From positions 1 through 55,351 of the forward strand of contig NZ_JAHRXJ010000014.1 of assembly GCF_019104765.1 (NCBI RefSeq): DNA of 55,351 nucleotides, in the 5' to 3' direction. Below, piece by piece: positions 7,513 to 18,184 of this stretch; position 1 is the first letter of the stretch; each line of letters begins with the position of its first letter. The notes under the pieces are model-generated. The model saw nothing but the letters and a program-made list of their open reading frames with translations. It was not told where the DNA came from and ran no database searches. The DNA is from Synechococcus sp. HK05. GTDB taxonomy: Bacteria; Cyanobacteriota; Cyanobacteriia; PCC-6307; Cyanobiaceae. The translations under genes were made by a program, and so were the position numbers.

Positions 7513-10218
7513 ATGCCTTCTGCATACGATCGAGCCAGTGCTGTGCCAGCCGCCGTGACCGTTGCTCCAGCTCAGCCGGCCGGTGCTTCAGCAGATGCGC
7601 CTGTGGATTTCGCGGCCCTGGTGGACCGCAGCATCGCCAAGCCCGGCCGCTACCTCGGCAATGAGCTGGGGGTGCAGGCCCGCGACTGGGATCAGGCCTG
7701 GCCGGCCGCCGGCGTGCGCTGGGCGCTCACCTACCCCGAGATCTACGAGGTGGGCTCGAGCAACACCGGCCACATCATTCTCTATTCGATCCTCAACAGC
7801 GTTCCGGGCCAGCTGTGCGACCGCAGCTATCTGCCCGGGCCAGATCTGGCCGAGCGGCTGCGCGAGCGCGGTGAGGCGCTCTTTGCGGTGGAGAGCCGCC
7901 GGCCCCTGCCCGCCTTCGACATCCTCGGCTTCTCCCTCAGCTACGAGCTCGGTGCCACCAACATCCTTTCGATGCTGGAGCTGGCGCAGATCCCGATCCG
8001 CGCGGCCGATCGCGGCAATCTGCCTCTGGCGGATCCGGCGGCGCCACCGTTGATCTTTGCTGGGGGCCCCACCGCCACCAGCAACCCCGAGCCCTTTGCG
8101 GCCTTTTTCGATTTCGTGGTGCTGGGGGATGGCGAAGAGGTGCTGCCCGAGATCGGGCTTGTGGTGGCTGAAGCCAAGGCGGCTGGGCTGAGCCGCCGCG
8201 AGCTGCTGATCGATCTGGCTCAGGTGCCCGGGGTGTATGTGCCCTCGCTCTACGGCCCCGGCCCTGATGGCGTCACCCAGGTGCCGCTCCGACCCGGGGT
8301 GCCAGCCCGGGTGCTGCGGCGCACCGCCACGCCGATGCCCCACTACGCCATGGGGCTGGTGCCCCATATCGAAACAGTGCATGACCGGCTCACGGTGGAG
8401 ATCCGCCGCGGCTGCACCCGCGGTTGCCGCTTCTGCCAGCCGGGCATGCTCACCCGCCCCGCCCGCGATGTGGAACCCGAAGCGGTGATCGAGGCGATCG
8501 AAACCGGCATGGAGCGCACCGGCTATTCCGATTTCTCGCTGCTCTCCCTCAGCTGCTCTGACTACCTCGCCCTACCTGCGGTGGGCGTGGAGCTGCGCAA
8601 CCGCTTGGCCGATAAGAACGTGAGCCTCACCCTGCCCAGCCAGCGGGTGGATCGCTTCGACGAGAACATCGCCCACATCCTTGGCGGCACCCGCAAGGCG
8701 GGCCTCACCTTCGCGCCGGAGGCCGGCACCCAGCGCCTGCGCGACATCGTGAACAAGGGCCTCACCGATGCCGAGCTGCTGCGGGGCATCCGCACCGCCA
8801 TGGAGAGCGGTTACCGCAAGGTGAAGCTGTATTTCATGATCGGCCTGCCGGGGGAAACCGATGCCGATGTGATCGGCATTGCCGACACCTGCCGCTCCCT
8901 CCAGCAGCAGTGCCGTGATCTGGGGCGGCTGGAGCTGAACCTCACGATCAGCAATTTCACGCCCAAACCGCATACGCCGTTTCAGTGGCACAGCGTGAGC
9001 ACGGCGGAATTCCAGCGCCGCCAGCAGCTGCTGCGCGATGAGCTGCGGCGGATGCGCGGCATCAAAACCAATTACACCGATATCCGCCTCTCGGCGATGG
9101 AAGACTTCGTGGGCCGCGGCGATCGCCGCCTCGCTCCGGTGATCGAAGCGGCTTGGCGCGCAGGCGCGGGCCTCGATGCTTGGTTTGAAGCGGCGGATCG
9201 CACCTATGAGGCTTGGACCTCCGCGATCGAGGCGGCGGGGCTCGGGGGGCGCTACCGCGACCTGGAGATGGGGGAGTGGAGTGCGGCCGAAGGCATGGAC
9301 CCCGACGATCTCGCCGCCTTTTGCGGCCAGCCCCTGCCCTGGGATCACATCGATTCCGGTGTGGAGAAAACCTGGCTAGCGAACGACCTACGCCAGGCCC
9401 TGGCCGCCGCTGTGGTGCCGGATTGCTCCTTTGATGGCTGCAGCAGCTGTGGGGTCTGCGGCCCCGAGCTGGGTCACAACGTGGTGGTGCCGCCGCCGCC
9501 GATCCCGGAGCAGCGGCCCCAGCGGGCGCCGGCCAGTGAGCGGGTGGAGCGGTTGCGCTTCCGCTTCAGCAAAACTGGCTCCCTGGCGCTGCTCAGCCAT
9601 CTGGATCTGGTGCGACTGATGGAGCGGGCCCTGCGCCGCAGCGGTTTGCCAGTGAGCTTCACAGGCGGCTTCCATCCCCTGCCGCGGGTGCAGTTCGCCC
9701 TGGCTCTGCCCCTGGGGGCAGAGGCCGAGGGTGAATGGATGGACATTGAATTCACCCGCGGGCTTGATCCCGCCGAGGCGCTGCATCAGCTCCAGCTCCA
9801 GCTCCCCGAAGGATTTGCCCTGCTGCAGGTGGAGCCGGTGGCTGTGTCTGGCGCGAGCCTGTCGCAGGAGCTGGTGGGTGCCCACTGGCAGCTGGAGTTG
9901 CGCCCTGTAGCCGATCGCCCCGCGGTGGAGGCCTGGCAGGCGGCGGCGGCGGCGTTGCTCGCCAGCGAGAGCTGGATCTGGCACGACACCGATAAAAAAG
10001 GTCGACCGCGGCAGCGCGACTGTCGCCCCTTCCTCCAGAGCCTGGAGGTGCGCGCGGCGGCGGCGGATGGCGTCGTGCTGCGCTATGGCGCGGTGGTGGA
10101 TCCGGCGGGCCGAAGTTTGCGGCCCGAGCAGCTGCAGCACTGGTTTGCCCAACAGCTCGACGCCGAGCTGGAGATGGTGAGCTTGCGCCGCGAATCCCTG
10201 CAGCTTCGGCAGAGCTGA
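7513..10218 (+). CDS. YgiQ-like radical SAM protein fused to a DUF2344 domain
   Basis: A 901-residue two-part protein. The N-terminal part has a B12-binding-like region ([47 protein letters not shown]) and a radical SAM core with cluster motif CTRGCRFC (C301, C305, C308), plus [14 protein letters not shown] and [12 protein letters not shown]. From about residue 678 a DUF2344 domain begins with [20 protein letters not shown]. This fused architecture is common in cyanobacteria; in other phyla the two parts are separate adjacent genes. The reaction is not known to me. The ATG at 7513 is used. A GTG at 7543 is an alternative, because TACGAT (7525-7530) could be a -10 box, which would place transcription start after the ATG. 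Confidence 0.85.
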   Translation: MPSAYDRASAVPAAVTVAPAQPAGASADAPVDFAALVDRSIAKPGRYLGNELGVQARDWDQAWPAAGVRWALTYPEIYEVGSSNTGHIILYSILNSVPGQLCDRSYLPGPDLAERLRERGEALFAVESRRPLPAFDILGFSLSYELGATNILSMLELAQIPIRAADRGNLPLADPAAPPLIFAGGPTATSNPEPFAAFFDFVVLGDGEEVLPEIGLVVAEAKAAGLSRRELLIDLAQVPGVYVPSLYGPGPDGVTQVPLRPGVPARVLRRTATPMPHYAMGLVPHIETVHDRLTVEIRRGCTRGCRFCQPGMLTRPARDVEPEAVIEAIETGMERTGYSDFSLLSLSCSDYLALPAVGVELRNRLADKNVSLTLPSQRVDRFDENIAHILGGTRKAGLTFAPEAGTQRLRDIVNKGLTDAELLRGIRTAMESGYRKVKLYFMIGLPGETDADVIGIADTCRSLQQQCRDLGRLELNLTISNFTPKPHTPFQWHSVSTAEFQRRQQLLRDELRRMRGIKTNYTDIRLSAMEDFVGRGDRRLAPVIEAAWRAGAGLDAWFEAADRTYEAWTSAIEAAGLGGRYRDLEMGEWSAAEGMDPDDLAAFCGQPLPWDHIDSGVEKTWLANDLRQALAAAVVPDCSFDGCSSCGVCGPELGHNVVVPPPPIPEQRPQRAPASERVERLRFRFSKTGSLALLSHLDLVRLMERALRRSGLPVSFTGGFHPLPRVQFALALPLGAEAEGEWMDIEFTRGLDPAEALHQLQLQLPEGFALLQVEPVAVSGASLSQELVGAHWQLELRPVADRPAVEAWQAAAAALLASESWIWHDTDKKGRPRQRDCRPFLQSLEVRAAAADGVVLRYGAVVDPAGRSLRPEQLQHWFAQQLDAELEMVSLRRESLQLRQS

Positions 10219-10603
10219 AACCCCCTGAAAACACTCGTGCTAGCGTGTGCTTACCGGTTCAACCTGAACCAAGCGCAGCTACACCGCTCTGCTCGGTCCT
10301 CGGGTTCCGCATCAGTTTTCACGAACCTCTCTTCCTGAAAGCTGCCCAATGCGGCGCCGGCAGACGGGTTCCATTCAGATCTGGATCTCGCAAGCAACGG
10401 GCTTCGGCCCCTACCCACGAAGGCCGCAGGCCTGCCGCCGTTGATGAACCGGCGTTCTCACTGAATTTTTCAAGCACCACTCCGTGTTTCTTCCCCTGCA
10501 TCGGCGATGCAGGTCCGAGTTTCTGGAGGGTTGCTCGGGCGCTGAGCGCCCCTCCCTGCTTCTGATTCTGGCCTGCTTCATGCAGGTCTTCTCCTGACCT
10601 TCC
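10219..10603 (+). promoter_or_regulatory. Long structured 5' leader of rne
   Basis: A 385-base gene-free region between the YgiQ-like gene and RNase E. Three hairpins are visible on the plus strand in the last 110 bases: CCTGCATC (10495-10502) pairs with GATGCAGG (10506-10513); GGGCGC (10537-10542) pairs with GCGCCC (10546-10551), flanked by GGAGG (10525-10529) and CCTCC (10551-10555); CCTGC (10572-10576) pairs with GCAGG (10582-10586). RNase E is known in Escherichia coli, and reported in cyanobacteria, to limit its own mRNA through the 5' leader, so such a role is plausible here. The promoter itself was not identified. Confidence 0.6.
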
Positions 10604-12637
10604 ATGCCTCAGCAGATCGTCATCGCCGAGCAGCTGCGTATTGCCGCAGTGCTCACCGATGACCGGGTGGATGAACTGGTGGTGGCCCAGGGCCGCTACC
10701 AGATTGGCGATGTGTATCTCGGCACGGTGGAAAACGTGCTGCCGGGGATCGACGCCGCGTTTGTGAACATCGGCGAGGGCGAGAAGAACGGCTTCATCCA
10801 CGTGACCGATCTGGGGCCGCTGCGCCTCAAGAAAGGCACCCTCGGCATCACCGAACTGCTGGAGCCGCGCCAGAAGGTGCTGGTGCAGGTGATGAAGGAG
10901 CCCACCGGCACCAAGGGCCCACGCCTCACGGGCAACCTCACCCTGCCGGGCCGCTTCTTGATCCTTCAGCCCCATGGCCAGGGCGTGAATATCTCGCGGC
11001 GGATCAATGCCGAAAGCGAACGCAATCGTCTGCGGGCTTTGGGTGTGCTGATCAAGCCGCCCGGTGCCGGCCTGCTGATCCGCACCGAGGCCGAAGGGGT
11101 GAGCGAAGAGCTGCTCATCGACGACCTCGAGGCGCTGCTGCGTCAGTGGGAAGCGATTCAGACCGCGGCGGAGAGTGCAACGCCGCCGGTGTTGCTCAAC
11201 CGCGACGAAGACTTCATCCACCGCATCCTGCGCGATCACTACAGCCCCGACGTGGCGCGGATCGTGCTCGACAGCGCCGATGGTGTGAGCCGCGTGAATG
11301 CGTTCCTGGGTGCCGATCAAAGCCAGGTGCAGGTTGAGCAACATCTCGACTCCGGCGAGATCCTTGAGGCCTTCAAGGTGAACGCCGCCATCCGCGATGC
11401 CCTCAAGCCGCGGGTGGATCTCCCCTCCGGCGGCTACGTGATCATCGAGCCCACCGAGGCTCTCACGGTGATCGACGTGAACTCGGGGTCCTTCACCCGG
11501 TCGGCCAATGCTCGGGAAACCGTGCTCTGGACCAATTACGAGGCCGCCACGGAGATCGCCCGCCAGCTGAAGCTGCGCAATATCGGCGGTGTGGTGATCA
11601 TCGACTTCATCGACATGGAGTCGCGGCGCGACCAGCTGCAGGTGCTGGAGCACTTCACCGCCGCCCTGCGGCCGGATTCAGCGCGTCCCCAGATCGCCCA
11701 GATCAGCGAGCTGGGTCTGGTGGAGCTCACCCGCAAGCGCCAGGGCCAGAATATTTACGAGCTCTTCGGCCGGGCCTGCCCCAGCTGCGGTGGTTTGGGC
11801 CATGTGGCCGTGCTGCCTGGAAAAGACAGCCTTCAGCCCCTGGCTGCTGCACCGGGATTGGTGCGCTCTGCGGCCTCGGCCCGCGCTGAGGTGTCCAGCC
11901 CCGCCGGCGGTGAATCCGGCAGTGGCCGCCGCCGCCGTGGTGGCCGCGGTGGCCGCGGCGGTAGCGATGCTCCAGAGCTCAGCAGCTACGACGACTCCGT
12001 CCCGGCGGGTGTCTCCAACGACGCCGCCACCGCTGCGGCTGAGCCGTCGTCTCGGCGCCCGGAGCCTGAGCTGGTGGCTGTGCCGATGGATCCCGAGCAG
12101 GAGCTCGTGTATGGCTGGTTGGGCCTCAATCCCGCCCTGTTGCTGGATCCCGTTCCCGCGGCCGACAACCTGGTGGTGCGGGTGGTGCGCCCGGGTGAAG
12201 ACGCGGAGGCGGTGCTTGAGGAAGCCCGTCAGCAGTTGGCCGCTGCAGGTCCCCGCCGCCGCCGCCGTGGTCGCGGTGGCGCCAACGGTCAGGGGACTGG
12301 ATCCGCTGCAGCCCCCACTGCAGTCCCCATGGAGAGCTTGCCTGTCACGGTGGAAATCACTCCGCTACCCGTGGACACCTTCCCCAGCTATCCCAGCGTT
12401 GCTGTGCTGCCGGACAGCGGCCTCGAGCTCGTGGCAGCCGCGGCAGAGCCGGAGGCCGTTAATGGTCGGCGCGTGCGCAGTCGGCGCCGCAGCGAGGCCA
12501 CTGCAACTGATGCGGCGGCCGTTGCCGTGTTGCCTGTGGAGGAGGCTGCTGCGACCAGCGATGCGGCGCCAGCTGAACCCAACGACGACGCCTCAGAACC
12601 CCGCCGCCGCCGCCGCCGCTCCTCTGCGGCCGAATGA
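10604..12637 (+). CDS. rne: Ribonuclease E/G
   Basis: The main endoribonuclease for mRNA turnover and RNA processing. The catalytic half is complete: S1 domain (about 35-115), the DNase I-like site with Asp291 in VIDVNSGSF and Asp334 in [12 protein letters not shown], and the Zn-link cysteines C392 and C395 in CPSCGG. The C-terminal part (about 405-677) is low-complexity and basic, with two RG-rich patches ([13 protein letters not shown] and [10 protein letters not shown]). It ends with six arginines (667-672) followed by SSAAE, matching the short cyanobacterial C-terminal motif described as the docking site for PNPase. The 677-residue size is normal for cyanobacterial RNase E. Its TGA overlaps the ATG of rnhB (ATGA). 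Confidence 0.95.
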   Translation: MPQQIVIAEQLRIAAVLTDDRVDELVVAQGRYQIGDVYLGTVENVLPGIDAAFVNIGEGEKNGFIHVTDLGPLRLKKGTLGITELLEPRQKVLVQVMKEPTGTKGPRLTGNLTLPGRFLILQPHGQGVNISRRINAESERNRLRALGVLIKPPGAGLLIRTEAEGVSEELLIDDLEALLRQWEAIQTAAESATPPVLLNRDEDFIHRILRDHYSPDVARIVLDSADGVSRVNAFLGADQSQVQVEQHLDSGEILEAFKVNAAIRDALKPRVDLPSGGYVIIEPTEALTVIDVNSGSFTRSANARETVLWTNYEAATEIARQLKLRNIGGVVIIDFIDMESRRDQLQVLEHFTAALRPDSARPQIAQISELGLVELTRKRQGQNIYELFGRACPSCGGLGHVAVLPGKDSLQPLAAAPGLVRSAASARAEVSSPAGGESGSGRRRRGGRGGRGGSDAPELSSYDDSVPAGVSNDAATAAAEPSSRRPEPELVAVPMDPEQELVYGWLGLNPALLLDPVPAADNLVVRVVRPGEDAEAVLEEARQQLAAAGPRRRRRGRGGANGQGTGSAAAPTAVPMESLPVTVEITPLPVDTFPSYPSVAVLPDSGLELVAAAAEPEAVNGRRVRSRRRSEATATDAAAVAVLPVEEAAATSDAAPAEPNDDASEPRRRRRRSSAAE

Positions 12638-13236
12638 ACCACCGCAGCGATCCCCTGCCCCAGCGGATCGCCGGTGTGGATGAGGTCGGCCGCGGCTGCT
12701 GGTTTGGCCCAGTGTTTGCCGGAGCTGTGATCCTCCCGGATTCGGCGCGATCCGTGCTGGCCTCAGCGGGCCTCACCGATAGCAAGAAGCTCACTGCCCG
12801 CCGCCGCGCGCAGTTGGTGCCGCTCATTCAGCAGCAGGCCGAGAGCTGGGCTCTGGGGCAGGCCTCGGCCCGTGAGGTTGATCAGGTGGGCATTCGCGCG
12901 GCCACCGAGCGGGCCATGCTGCGGGCCCTGCAGCGCCTCTGCGCACCGCCGCCGGCGCTGGTGCTGGTGGATGGGGTGTTGCCCTTAAGGCTCTGGGCGG
13001 GCCCTCAGCAGACCGTGGTGCGCGGCGATAGCGAGCACCTGGAGATCGCTGCCGCCAGCGTGCTCGCCAAGCAAGCTCGCGATGCCTTGATCACCCGACT
13101 GGCGGCGCGCTATCCGACTTATGGCCTGGAGCGGCATGCAGGGTATGGCACCGCATTGCACCGTGCTGCCGTGCTGGAGGCCGGACCCACACCCCTGCAC
13201 CGCCGTTCGTTTCTGGGCAAGGTGCTGGCTGCTTAG
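12634..13236 (+). CDS. rnhB: Ribonuclease HII
   Basis: Removes RNA from RNA-DNA hybrids and misincorporated ribonucleotides. The signature [14 protein letters not shown] carries the first catalytic acidic residues, DSKKLT follows, LVDG and the late [12 protein letters not shown] complete the site. The family residue after GRG is usually Cys or Pro-like and is acceptable here. The 200-residue length is typical. The start overlaps the rne stop codon, implying translational coupling with rne, an arrangement seen in related genomes. The TAG stop shares bases with the TAA stop of the convergent DUF1997 gene (TTAG, 13233-13236). Confidence 0.95.
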   Translation: MNHRSDPLPQRIAGVDEVGRGCWFGPVFAGAVILPDSARSVLASAGLTDSKKLTARRRAQLVPLIQQQAESWALGQASAREVDQVGIRAATERAMLRALQRLCAPPPALVLVDGVLPLRLWAGPQQTVVRGDSEHLEIAAASVLAKQARDALITRLAARYPTYGLERHAGYGTALHRAAVLEAGPTPLHRRSFLGKVLAA

Positions 13237-13754
13237 CGGCCGGCAGGGGCCAGGCACCAAGCGTTGAAATCATCCAGCAGCTGCTGCTGCACTCTGGTTT
13301 TCATCCCGAGCAGGATCCCCGCCAGCAGGGAGCGGCCGGTGGCTTCGAGCACTTTCACCGGGATCAGACGCAACAGGCTGGGCTGGCTCACGCTCACCGC
13401 GAGGCAGGCCTCGCCGTTGAGTCCCTCTCCGCTGACCTCCAGCCACGATTCCAGCGTCAGCTGGAAGTCGTCGACGATGCCAAGCCCCTCCAGCTGGCAA
13501 TCGATGGCTTCTAGCTCGATGCGCTTGGCGCTGCGGCGGGCCACCAGCTCCACCACCGGTTGGATCTGCAGTTGGAACACCTGCAGCCGGGTCACGGTGT
13601 AGCGGTAGTGGCCGTTGCCGAGGTTCTCCAGCTGCTCGGGATCCAGCAGGGCACCGATCACCCGCTCCTCGTCATTGAGGTAGTCGGGCAGCAGGTCGGC
13701 CTGGTGCGGGACCGACAACTGCAAGGCTTGGCTGGCGCTGAAGGCCAAAGGCAT
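13233..13754 (-). CDS. DUF1997 family protein
   Basis: A 173-residue protein that resembles the cyanobacterial/plastid DUF1997 family: an N-terminal sandwich-like region ([29 protein letters not shown]), [18 protein letters not shown], and a C-terminal helix ending [13 protein letters not shown]. No catalytic motif, signal peptide or membrane segment is seen. The function is not known to me. The ATG at 13754 is preferred because upstream codons lack family resemblance. It lies alone between convergent rnhB and divergent pheA, and its stop codon overlaps that of rnhB. Confidence 0.75.
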   Translation of the reverse strand: MPLAFSASQALQLSVPHQADLLPDYLNDEERVIGALLDPEQLENLGNGHYRYTVTRLQVFQLQIQPVVELVARRSAKRIELEAIDCQLEGLGIVDDFQLTLESWLEVSGEGLNGEACLAVSVSQPSLLRLIPVKVLEATGRSLLAGILLGMKTRVQQQLLDDFNAWCLAPAGR

Positions 13755-13807
13755 GGCTCGTTGGCCGGCGCGCCATGATCCTATCCAGCACGGCCGGCAC
13801 AACCCGC

Positions 13808-14650
13808 ATGCGCATTGCATTTCTTGGTCCTGTCGGCACCTACGGCGAGCAGGCCGCGATCCGGCTCTGTGCGCTTGAGGGGATTGAGGCGCCTGCGTTC
13901 ATGCCGCAGGTGGGCATCCGCGCCGTGGTGAAGGCGGTGGCGGAGGGCCACTGCGATGCAGCGGTGGTGCCGGTGGAAAACTCCGTGGAGGGTGGCGTGA
14001 CCGCTTGCATGGATGCCCTCTGGGAGCATCCCGAGCTGCGGGTGGCCAGGGCTCTGGTGTTGCCGATCCGCCATGCCCTGCTCGGCAGCGGACCCTTGGA
14101 GGGGGTGAGCGAAGTGCTCTCCCATCCCCAGGCCCTGGCCCAGTGCAGTCAGTGGTTGAGCGATCAGTTGCCCGCCGCGTTGCAACTGCCCACCAGCTCC
14201 ACCGCCGATGCTGCGCGGATGGTGGCCGGCAGCCGCTTCCGTGCCGCCATCGCATCGCTCCAGGCAGCCCAGGAGCACGGCCTGGAGGTGTTGGCCTATC
14301 CGATCAACGATGTGGCCGGCAACTGCACACGGTTTCTGTTGCTGCGCCAGGGCGAACGCACCCTGCAGGGCCCCCTGGCCAGCCTCGCCTTTTCCTTGCA
14401 CGCCAATCGCCCCGGTGCGCTGCTTGAGGCCCTGGCTTGCTTTGCTCACCGCGATCTCAACATGACGCGGATCGAATCACGCCCCTCAAAACGGGAGATG
14501 GGTGAATACATCTTCTTTGTGGATCTGGAGCTGCCCCAGGGGGAGGCGCCCCTGCTCCAGGCCCTCGCTGAGCTGAAGCCACTCTGCGAACATCTGGCGG
14601 TCTTCGGGGCTTATCCGATGACGCAGATCGACGCTGGCGAGCCGGCTTAA
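13808..14650 (+). CDS. pheA: Prephenate dehydratase
   Basis: Converts prephenate to phenylpyruvate in phenylalanine synthesis. The catalytic domain begins MRIAFLGPVGTYGEQAA, has VPVENSVEGGV, and contains the NCTRFLLL active-site segment. The C-terminal ACT domain carries the phenylalanine-binding ESRP motif in MTRIESRPSK, so feedback inhibition is expected. There is no chorismate mutase domain. With the ATG at 13808 the protein has 280 residues, normal for monofunctional enzymes. The TAA stop lies inside a 16-base perfect palindrome (14641-14656) that also contains the stop of the convergent methyltransferase gene. Confidence 0.94.
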   Translation: MRIAFLGPVGTYGEQAAIRLCALEGIEAPAFMPQVGIRAVVKAVAEGHCDAAVVPVENSVEGGVTACMDALWEHPELRVARALVLPIRHALLGSGPLEGVSEVLSHPQALAQCSQWLSDQLPAALQLPTSSTADAARMVAGSRFRAAIASLQAAQEHGLEVLAYPINDVAGNCTRFLLLRQGERTLQGPLASLAFSLHANRPGALLEALACFAHRDLNMTRIESRPSKREMGEYIFFVDLELPQGEAPLLQALAELKPLCEHLAVFGAYPMTQIDAGEPA

Positions 14651-14656
14651 GCCGGC
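14641..14656. repeat. Perfect palindrome containing two convergent stop codons
   Basis: GCCGGCTTAAGCCGGC reads the same on both strands. The central TTAA supplies the TAA of pheA (14648-14650) and, on the other strand, the TAA of the methyltransferase gene (14647-14649). There is no T-run on either side, so it is not a classical terminator, though it could act as a bidirectional transcription block. Confidence 0.8.
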
Positions 14657-15636
14657 TTGCGGCCCCGGAAGACCCCGAATTGCATCATTCCGGTGTCGAA
14701 GCCCCAATGCATCAGCAGCAGCGTGGGGGTTTCGCGCAGGCCCATCAGCACGGCCCGCGGCCCCAGCCCCAGCACCGCAGCCGGACGCCGCGCGCCCTCC
14801 AGGATGGAATCAATCCAGGACGGCAGGGTTTCGCGGCTCCAATCGGCTGTCTCCACCTGGAGCTGATCGCCGGCTGCACCTGACGACCAACGGCTCTGCT
14901 CGAGGTTGCGGCGGAACCCGGGGATGCTGGCAAATTCCGGATGCGCCCATTGCACCAGCAATTGGTGCATCACCCAGCGCTCAAGCCGGTTGAGGGGCTT
15001 CACGGCGGGATCGCGGCGGTTCCAATCGGCCACAGCCAGCAGCCCACCCGGCTTGAGCACCCGCAGCAGTTCATCGGCGTAGCGCTGCTTGTCGGGCATG
15101 TGGGGCCCAGCTTCCACGCTCCACACCGCATCAAAGCTCTGATCGGGTAGCTCGAGCGCTAAGGCATCCATCACCGCAAACCGACAGCTCAGGCCCGTGG
15201 GCGTGAGGTCTGTGGCGCGCTTGATCTGTCCTGGGCTGATGCTGATGCCCAACACGTTGAGGCCGTAGTCGCGGGCGAGGATGCGGGCGCTGCCGCCGAT
15301 GCCGCAGCCCACATCCAGCACGGTGCTGCCGGGGGGGAGCTGATCCAGGCCGCTCCAACGCACCAGCTCGTGCACGAAGTCTTCCTTGGCGCGGCGGAAA
15401 TCGCGGCGCTTCGGTGGGCTGCCGTAGTGGCCCAGGTGCACATGCTCGCCCCAGAGCCGCTCGAGCAATTGATCGTCGGTCCAGCGGTCGTAGGCGTCAG
15501 CCACGCTGGCGGTGCTGGTGAAGGCGCGATCACGCCAGCTCCACACCAACAGCCCGATCAGCAAGAGGCCCGCCAGAACGGCGACCATCAACATCAGACC
15601 CCCCGCCAGGGGGGTGAGCACAGCAAGGATCTGCAT
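14647..15636 (-). CDS. MPBQ/MSBQ methyltransferase (plastoquinone/tocopherol-type)
   Basis: An SAM-dependent methyltransferase resembling Synechocystis Sll0418, which methylates 2-methyl-6-phytyl- or solanyl-benzoquinol in tocopherol and plastoquinone synthesis. An N-terminal membrane helix (about 5-33) anchors it. Family landmarks are SVADAYDRWTDDQLLE, WGEHVHLGHYGSPP, the SAM motif VLDVGCGIGG (106-115), GISISPGQIKRA and SVEAGPHMPDK. The length of 329 residues fits. The ATG at 15636 follows the stop of the Lon-domain gene by 6 bases, so they form an operon. It converges with pheA with overlapping stop codons. Confidence 0.88.
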   Translation of the reverse strand: MQILAVLTPLAGGLMLMVAVLAGLLLIGLLVWSWRDRAFTSTASVADAYDRWTDDQLLERLWGEHVHLGHYGSPPKRRDFRRAKEDFVHELVRWSGLDQLPPGSTVLDVGCGIGGSARILARDYGLNVLGISISPGQIKRATDLTPTGLSCRFAVMDALALELPDQSFDAVWSVEAGPHMPDKQRYADELLRVLKPGGLLAVADWNRRDPAVKPLNRLERWVMHQLLVQWAHPEFASIPGFRRNLEQSRWSSGAAGDQLQVETADWSRETLPSWIDSILEGARRPAAVLGLGPRAVLMGLRETPTLLLMHWGFDTGMMQFGVFRGRKPA

Positions 15637-15642
15637 CAGGGT

Positions 15643-16317
15643 TCAGCGATCGGTGGCGTCGCCGGGTTCCTGCAGGTCCCTGAAGGTGTCTTGCAGCACG
15701 GTGCGGGCCGCCAGTTGGCGGCGGGTTTCATCCAGCAGTTCAAACTCCTGCCGCAGGCGCTCTTCGGTGTCGGTGATTTCCAGCAGGGTCTGCTGCTGAT
15801 CGGCCACCGGCCCCCCCAGGTGGGATCCGATCCAGAAGGAGAGCTCCCGCGGTAGATCCGGCAGATCCGTGGGCAGGCTGGTGGGTTTCCCCATCAGCTT
15901 GCCGGTGAGTTCCACCACATCTTTCAGGGCCTGCTCCACGTTGCTGGAGAGATCGCTCAGACGGTCGTGGTTCTCAGGATGTTCATCTTCAATCCAGCTC
16001 ACCAGCCCCACCTTGAAGGGCGCCTCGCGCACCACCTCGAGCACGCGAAAGCGTTGTTGGCCGAGGGTCACGATGTTGCTGCGGTCGTCGGATTGGGTCT
16101 GGCACTGCAGGATTTCAGCGCAGCAGCCCACATCCGCCATGCGACCTTCCTGGGGATCCCAACGCACCACGCCGAAGCGCCGGTCGGTGTGGAGCACCGT
16201 GCGCAGCATCATCCGGTAGCGCGGCTCAAAGATGTGCAGCGGCAGCACTTCCTGCGGAAACAGAACCACGTCGGGCAACGGGAACAGTGGCAGCTCGCGC
16301 ACGGCCAGTTGCGTCAC
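15643..16317 (-). CDS. Lon protease substrate-binding-domain protein
   Basis: A 224-residue protein made only of a Lon N-terminal-like domain: [28 protein letters not shown] is split here as [14 protein letters not shown] and [14 protein letters not shown], then [21 protein letters not shown] and [13 protein letters not shown]. There is no ATPase or protease domain. Such stand-alone proteins are widespread in cyanobacteria and are of uncertain function. The GTG at 16317 is the only plausible start and gives [15 protein letters not shown]. It is the first gene of a two-gene unit with the methyltransferase. Confidence 0.82.
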   Translation of the reverse strand: MTQLAVRELPLFPLPDVVLFPQEVLPLHIFEPRYRMMLRTVLHTDRRFGVVRWDPQEGRMADVGCCAEILQCQTQSDDRSNIVTLGQQRFRVLEVVREAPFKVGLVSWIEDEHPENHDRLSDLSSNVEQALKDVVELTGKLMGKPTSLPTDLPDLPRELSFWIGSHLGGPVADQQQTLLEITDTEERLRQEFELLDETRRQLAARTVLQDTFRDLQEPGDATDR

Positions 16318-16400
16318 GTGGCAGAGGGATCAGGGTGGAACGAATCCTAGGGAGAGCTGCTGAGCGTCGCGCGGTGGCTGGCGCCGTTGGATTGGCCCAC

Positions 16401-16425
16401 AAAAAAAGCCCGCCATGCGGCGGGC
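16401..16425 (-). terminator. Rho-independent terminator of the str operon
   Basis: On the minus strand GCCCGCC and GGCGGGC (stem arms 16419-16425 and 16408-16414) enclose a four-base loop and are followed by seven T residues (complement of 16401-16407). It lies 30 bases after the rpsJ stop codon. Confidence 0.92.
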
Positions 16426-16454
16426 CTGGATCTGATCCTCTCGGAGTCAGCGGG

Positions 16455-16775
16455 TCAGAGCTTCACCTCGATGTCCACGCCGCTGGGCAGGTCCAGCTTC
16501 ATCAGAGCATCGATGGTCTTGGCCGAAGGGCTGTAGATGTCGATGATGCGGCGATGGGTGCGGGTCTCGAAGTGCTCGCGGGAATCCTTGTCCACGTGGG
16601 GCGAGCGCAGCACGCAATAGATCTTGCGCTTGGTGGGCAGGGGGATCGGACCGATCGCAGTTGCAGCGGTGTGATCGGCCGTTTCGATGATTTTTTCGCA
16701 GGAGAGATCCAGCATGCGGCGATCAAACGCCTTCAGGCGGATGCGGATCTTCTGCTGAGCGATAGCTGTGGACAT
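16455..16775 (-). CDS. rpsJ: 30S ribosomal protein S10
   Basis: A 106-residue S10 protein; it also serves as NusE in antitermination. The sequence [54 protein letters not shown] and the end [11 protein letters not shown] are diagnostic. It is the last gene of the str operon, 163 bases after tuf, and is followed by a strong terminator. In this group of bacteria rpsJ sits with tuf rather than at the head of the S10 operon. Confidence 0.98.
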   Translation of the reverse strand: MSTAIAQQKIRIRLKAFDRRMLDLSCEKIIETADHTAATAIGPIPLPTKRKIYCVLRSPHVDKDSREHFETRTHRRIIDIYSPSAKTIDALMKLDLPSGVDIEVKL

Positions 16776-16938
16776 GGATCAGGCGGGAGAGGTCAGCAAG
16801 GACCAGCGCTCGATGGGCACGAGGCAGCTGGGGAGGTTGAAGCTGGATTGTCGAGGTGCGGAAGGGGATGGAGAGCTGAAGCCCGGTGGGCTGACTCCCC
16901 ATCCCGAAACCTAAATCACGGCCGAAGCCGGATCAGGA

Positions 16939-18138
16939 TCACTCGATGATCTTGGAGACCACGCCGGCACCGATGGTGCGGCCGCCTTCGCGGATGGCGA
17001 AGCGCATGCCTTGCTCGATGGCCACGGGGCAGATCAGCTCGCCGGTCATCTTGATGCGGTCACCGGGCATCACCATTTCCACGTTGGAACCGTCGTCGGC
17101 GGTGAACGCGGTGATCTGACCGGTCACGTCGGTGGTACGGATGTAGAACTGCGGGCGGTAGCCAGCAAAGAAGGGGGTGTGGCGGCCGCCTTCTTCCTTC
17201 TTCAGCACGTACACCTCACCTTCGAACTTGGTGTGAGGCTTGATGGAGTTGGGCTTCACGAGCACCATGCCGCGCTCGATGTCTTCCTTCTGGATGCCGC
17301 GCAGCAGCAGACCCACGTTGTCGCCGGCCATGCCCTCGTCGAGCAGCTTGCGGAACATTTCCACGCCGGTGACGGTGGTCTCGCGGGTGTCCTTGATACC
17401 CACGATCTGCACGGTTTCACCAACCTTCACCACACCGCGCTCAATACGGCCGGTGGCCACGGTGCCACGACCGGTAATGGAGAACACGTCTTCAACAGCC
17501 ATCAGGAAGGGCTTGTCGACTTCGCGCTCGGGCTCGGGGATGCCGCTGTCGACGGCTTCCATCAGCTCGGTGATCTTGCCTTCCCACTCGGCGTCGCCTT
17601 CCAGCGCCTTCAGGCCGGACACCTTCACCACGGGGATGTCGTCGCCGGGGAAGTCGTAGCTGCTGAGCAGCTCGCGCACTTCCAGTTCCACCAGCTCGAG
17701 GATCTCCTCGTCGTCCACCATGTCGCACTTGTTCAGTGCCACCACCAGAGCGGGCACGCCCACCTGCTTAGCGAGCAGGATGTGCTCCTTGGTCTGGGCC
17801 ATGGGGCCGTCGGTGGCGGCCACCACGAGGATGGCGCCGTCCATCTGAGCGGCACCGGTGATCATGTTCTTCACGTAGTCCGCGTGGCCGGGGCAGTCCA
17901 CGTGGGCGTAGTGACGACCGTCGGTCTCGTACTCAACGTGAGCGGTGTTGATGGTGATACCGCGCTCACGCTCTTCCGGAGCACCGTCGATCTGGTCATA
18001 AGCCTGAGCCTTGGCCTGACCCTTCTTGGCCAGCACGTTGGTGATGGCGGCGGTGAGGGTGGTCTTGCCGTGGTCAACGTGGCCGATGGTGCCGATGTTG
18101 ACGTGGGGCTTATTCCTTTCGAACTTCTCGCGAGCCAT
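16939..18138 (-). CDS. tuf: Translation elongation factor Tu
   Basis: The GTPase that brings aminoacyl-tRNA to the ribosome. G1 GHVDHGKT (19-26), the effector [13 protein letters not shown]3 [14 protein letters not shown]4 NKCDM and the C-terminal [11 protein letters not shown] are all present. Length 399 residues is typical for cyanobacteria. Codon use is strongly biased to C-ending codons, as expected for high expression. It follows fusA by 46 bases in the str operon and is separated from rpsJ by 163 bases that may hold an extra promoter, though none was recognised. Confidence 0.98.
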   Translation of the reverse strand: MAREKFERNKPHVNIGTIGHVDHGKTTLTAAITNVLAKKGQAKAQAYDQIDGAPEERERGITINTAHVEYETDGRHYAHVDCPGHADYVKNMITGAAQMDGAILVVAATDGPMAQTKEHILLAKQVGVPALVVALNKCDMVDDEEILELVELEVRELLSSYDFPGDDIPVVKVSGLKALEGDAEWEGKITELMEAVDSGIPEPEREVDKPFLMAVEDVFSITGRGTVATGRIERGVVKVGETVQIVGIKDTRETTVTGVEMFRKLLDEGMAGDNVGLLLRGIQKEDIERGMVLVKPNSIKPHTKFEGEVYVLKKEEGGRHTPFFAGYRPQFYIRTTDVTGQITAFTADDGSNVEMVMPGDRIKMTGELICPVAIEQGMRFAIREGGRTIGAGVVSKIIE

Positions 18139-18184
18139 GATGAAAAAGAATCGGGGGGTAAATGGGTATGGGAAAGATCAGGAA

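Noticed and set aside
11930-11970. Short GGC/CGC-rich repeat in rne as a mobile or regulatory repeat
   Set aside because: It encodes the RG-rich segment of RNase E and is in frame; no inverted ends or duplication are present.
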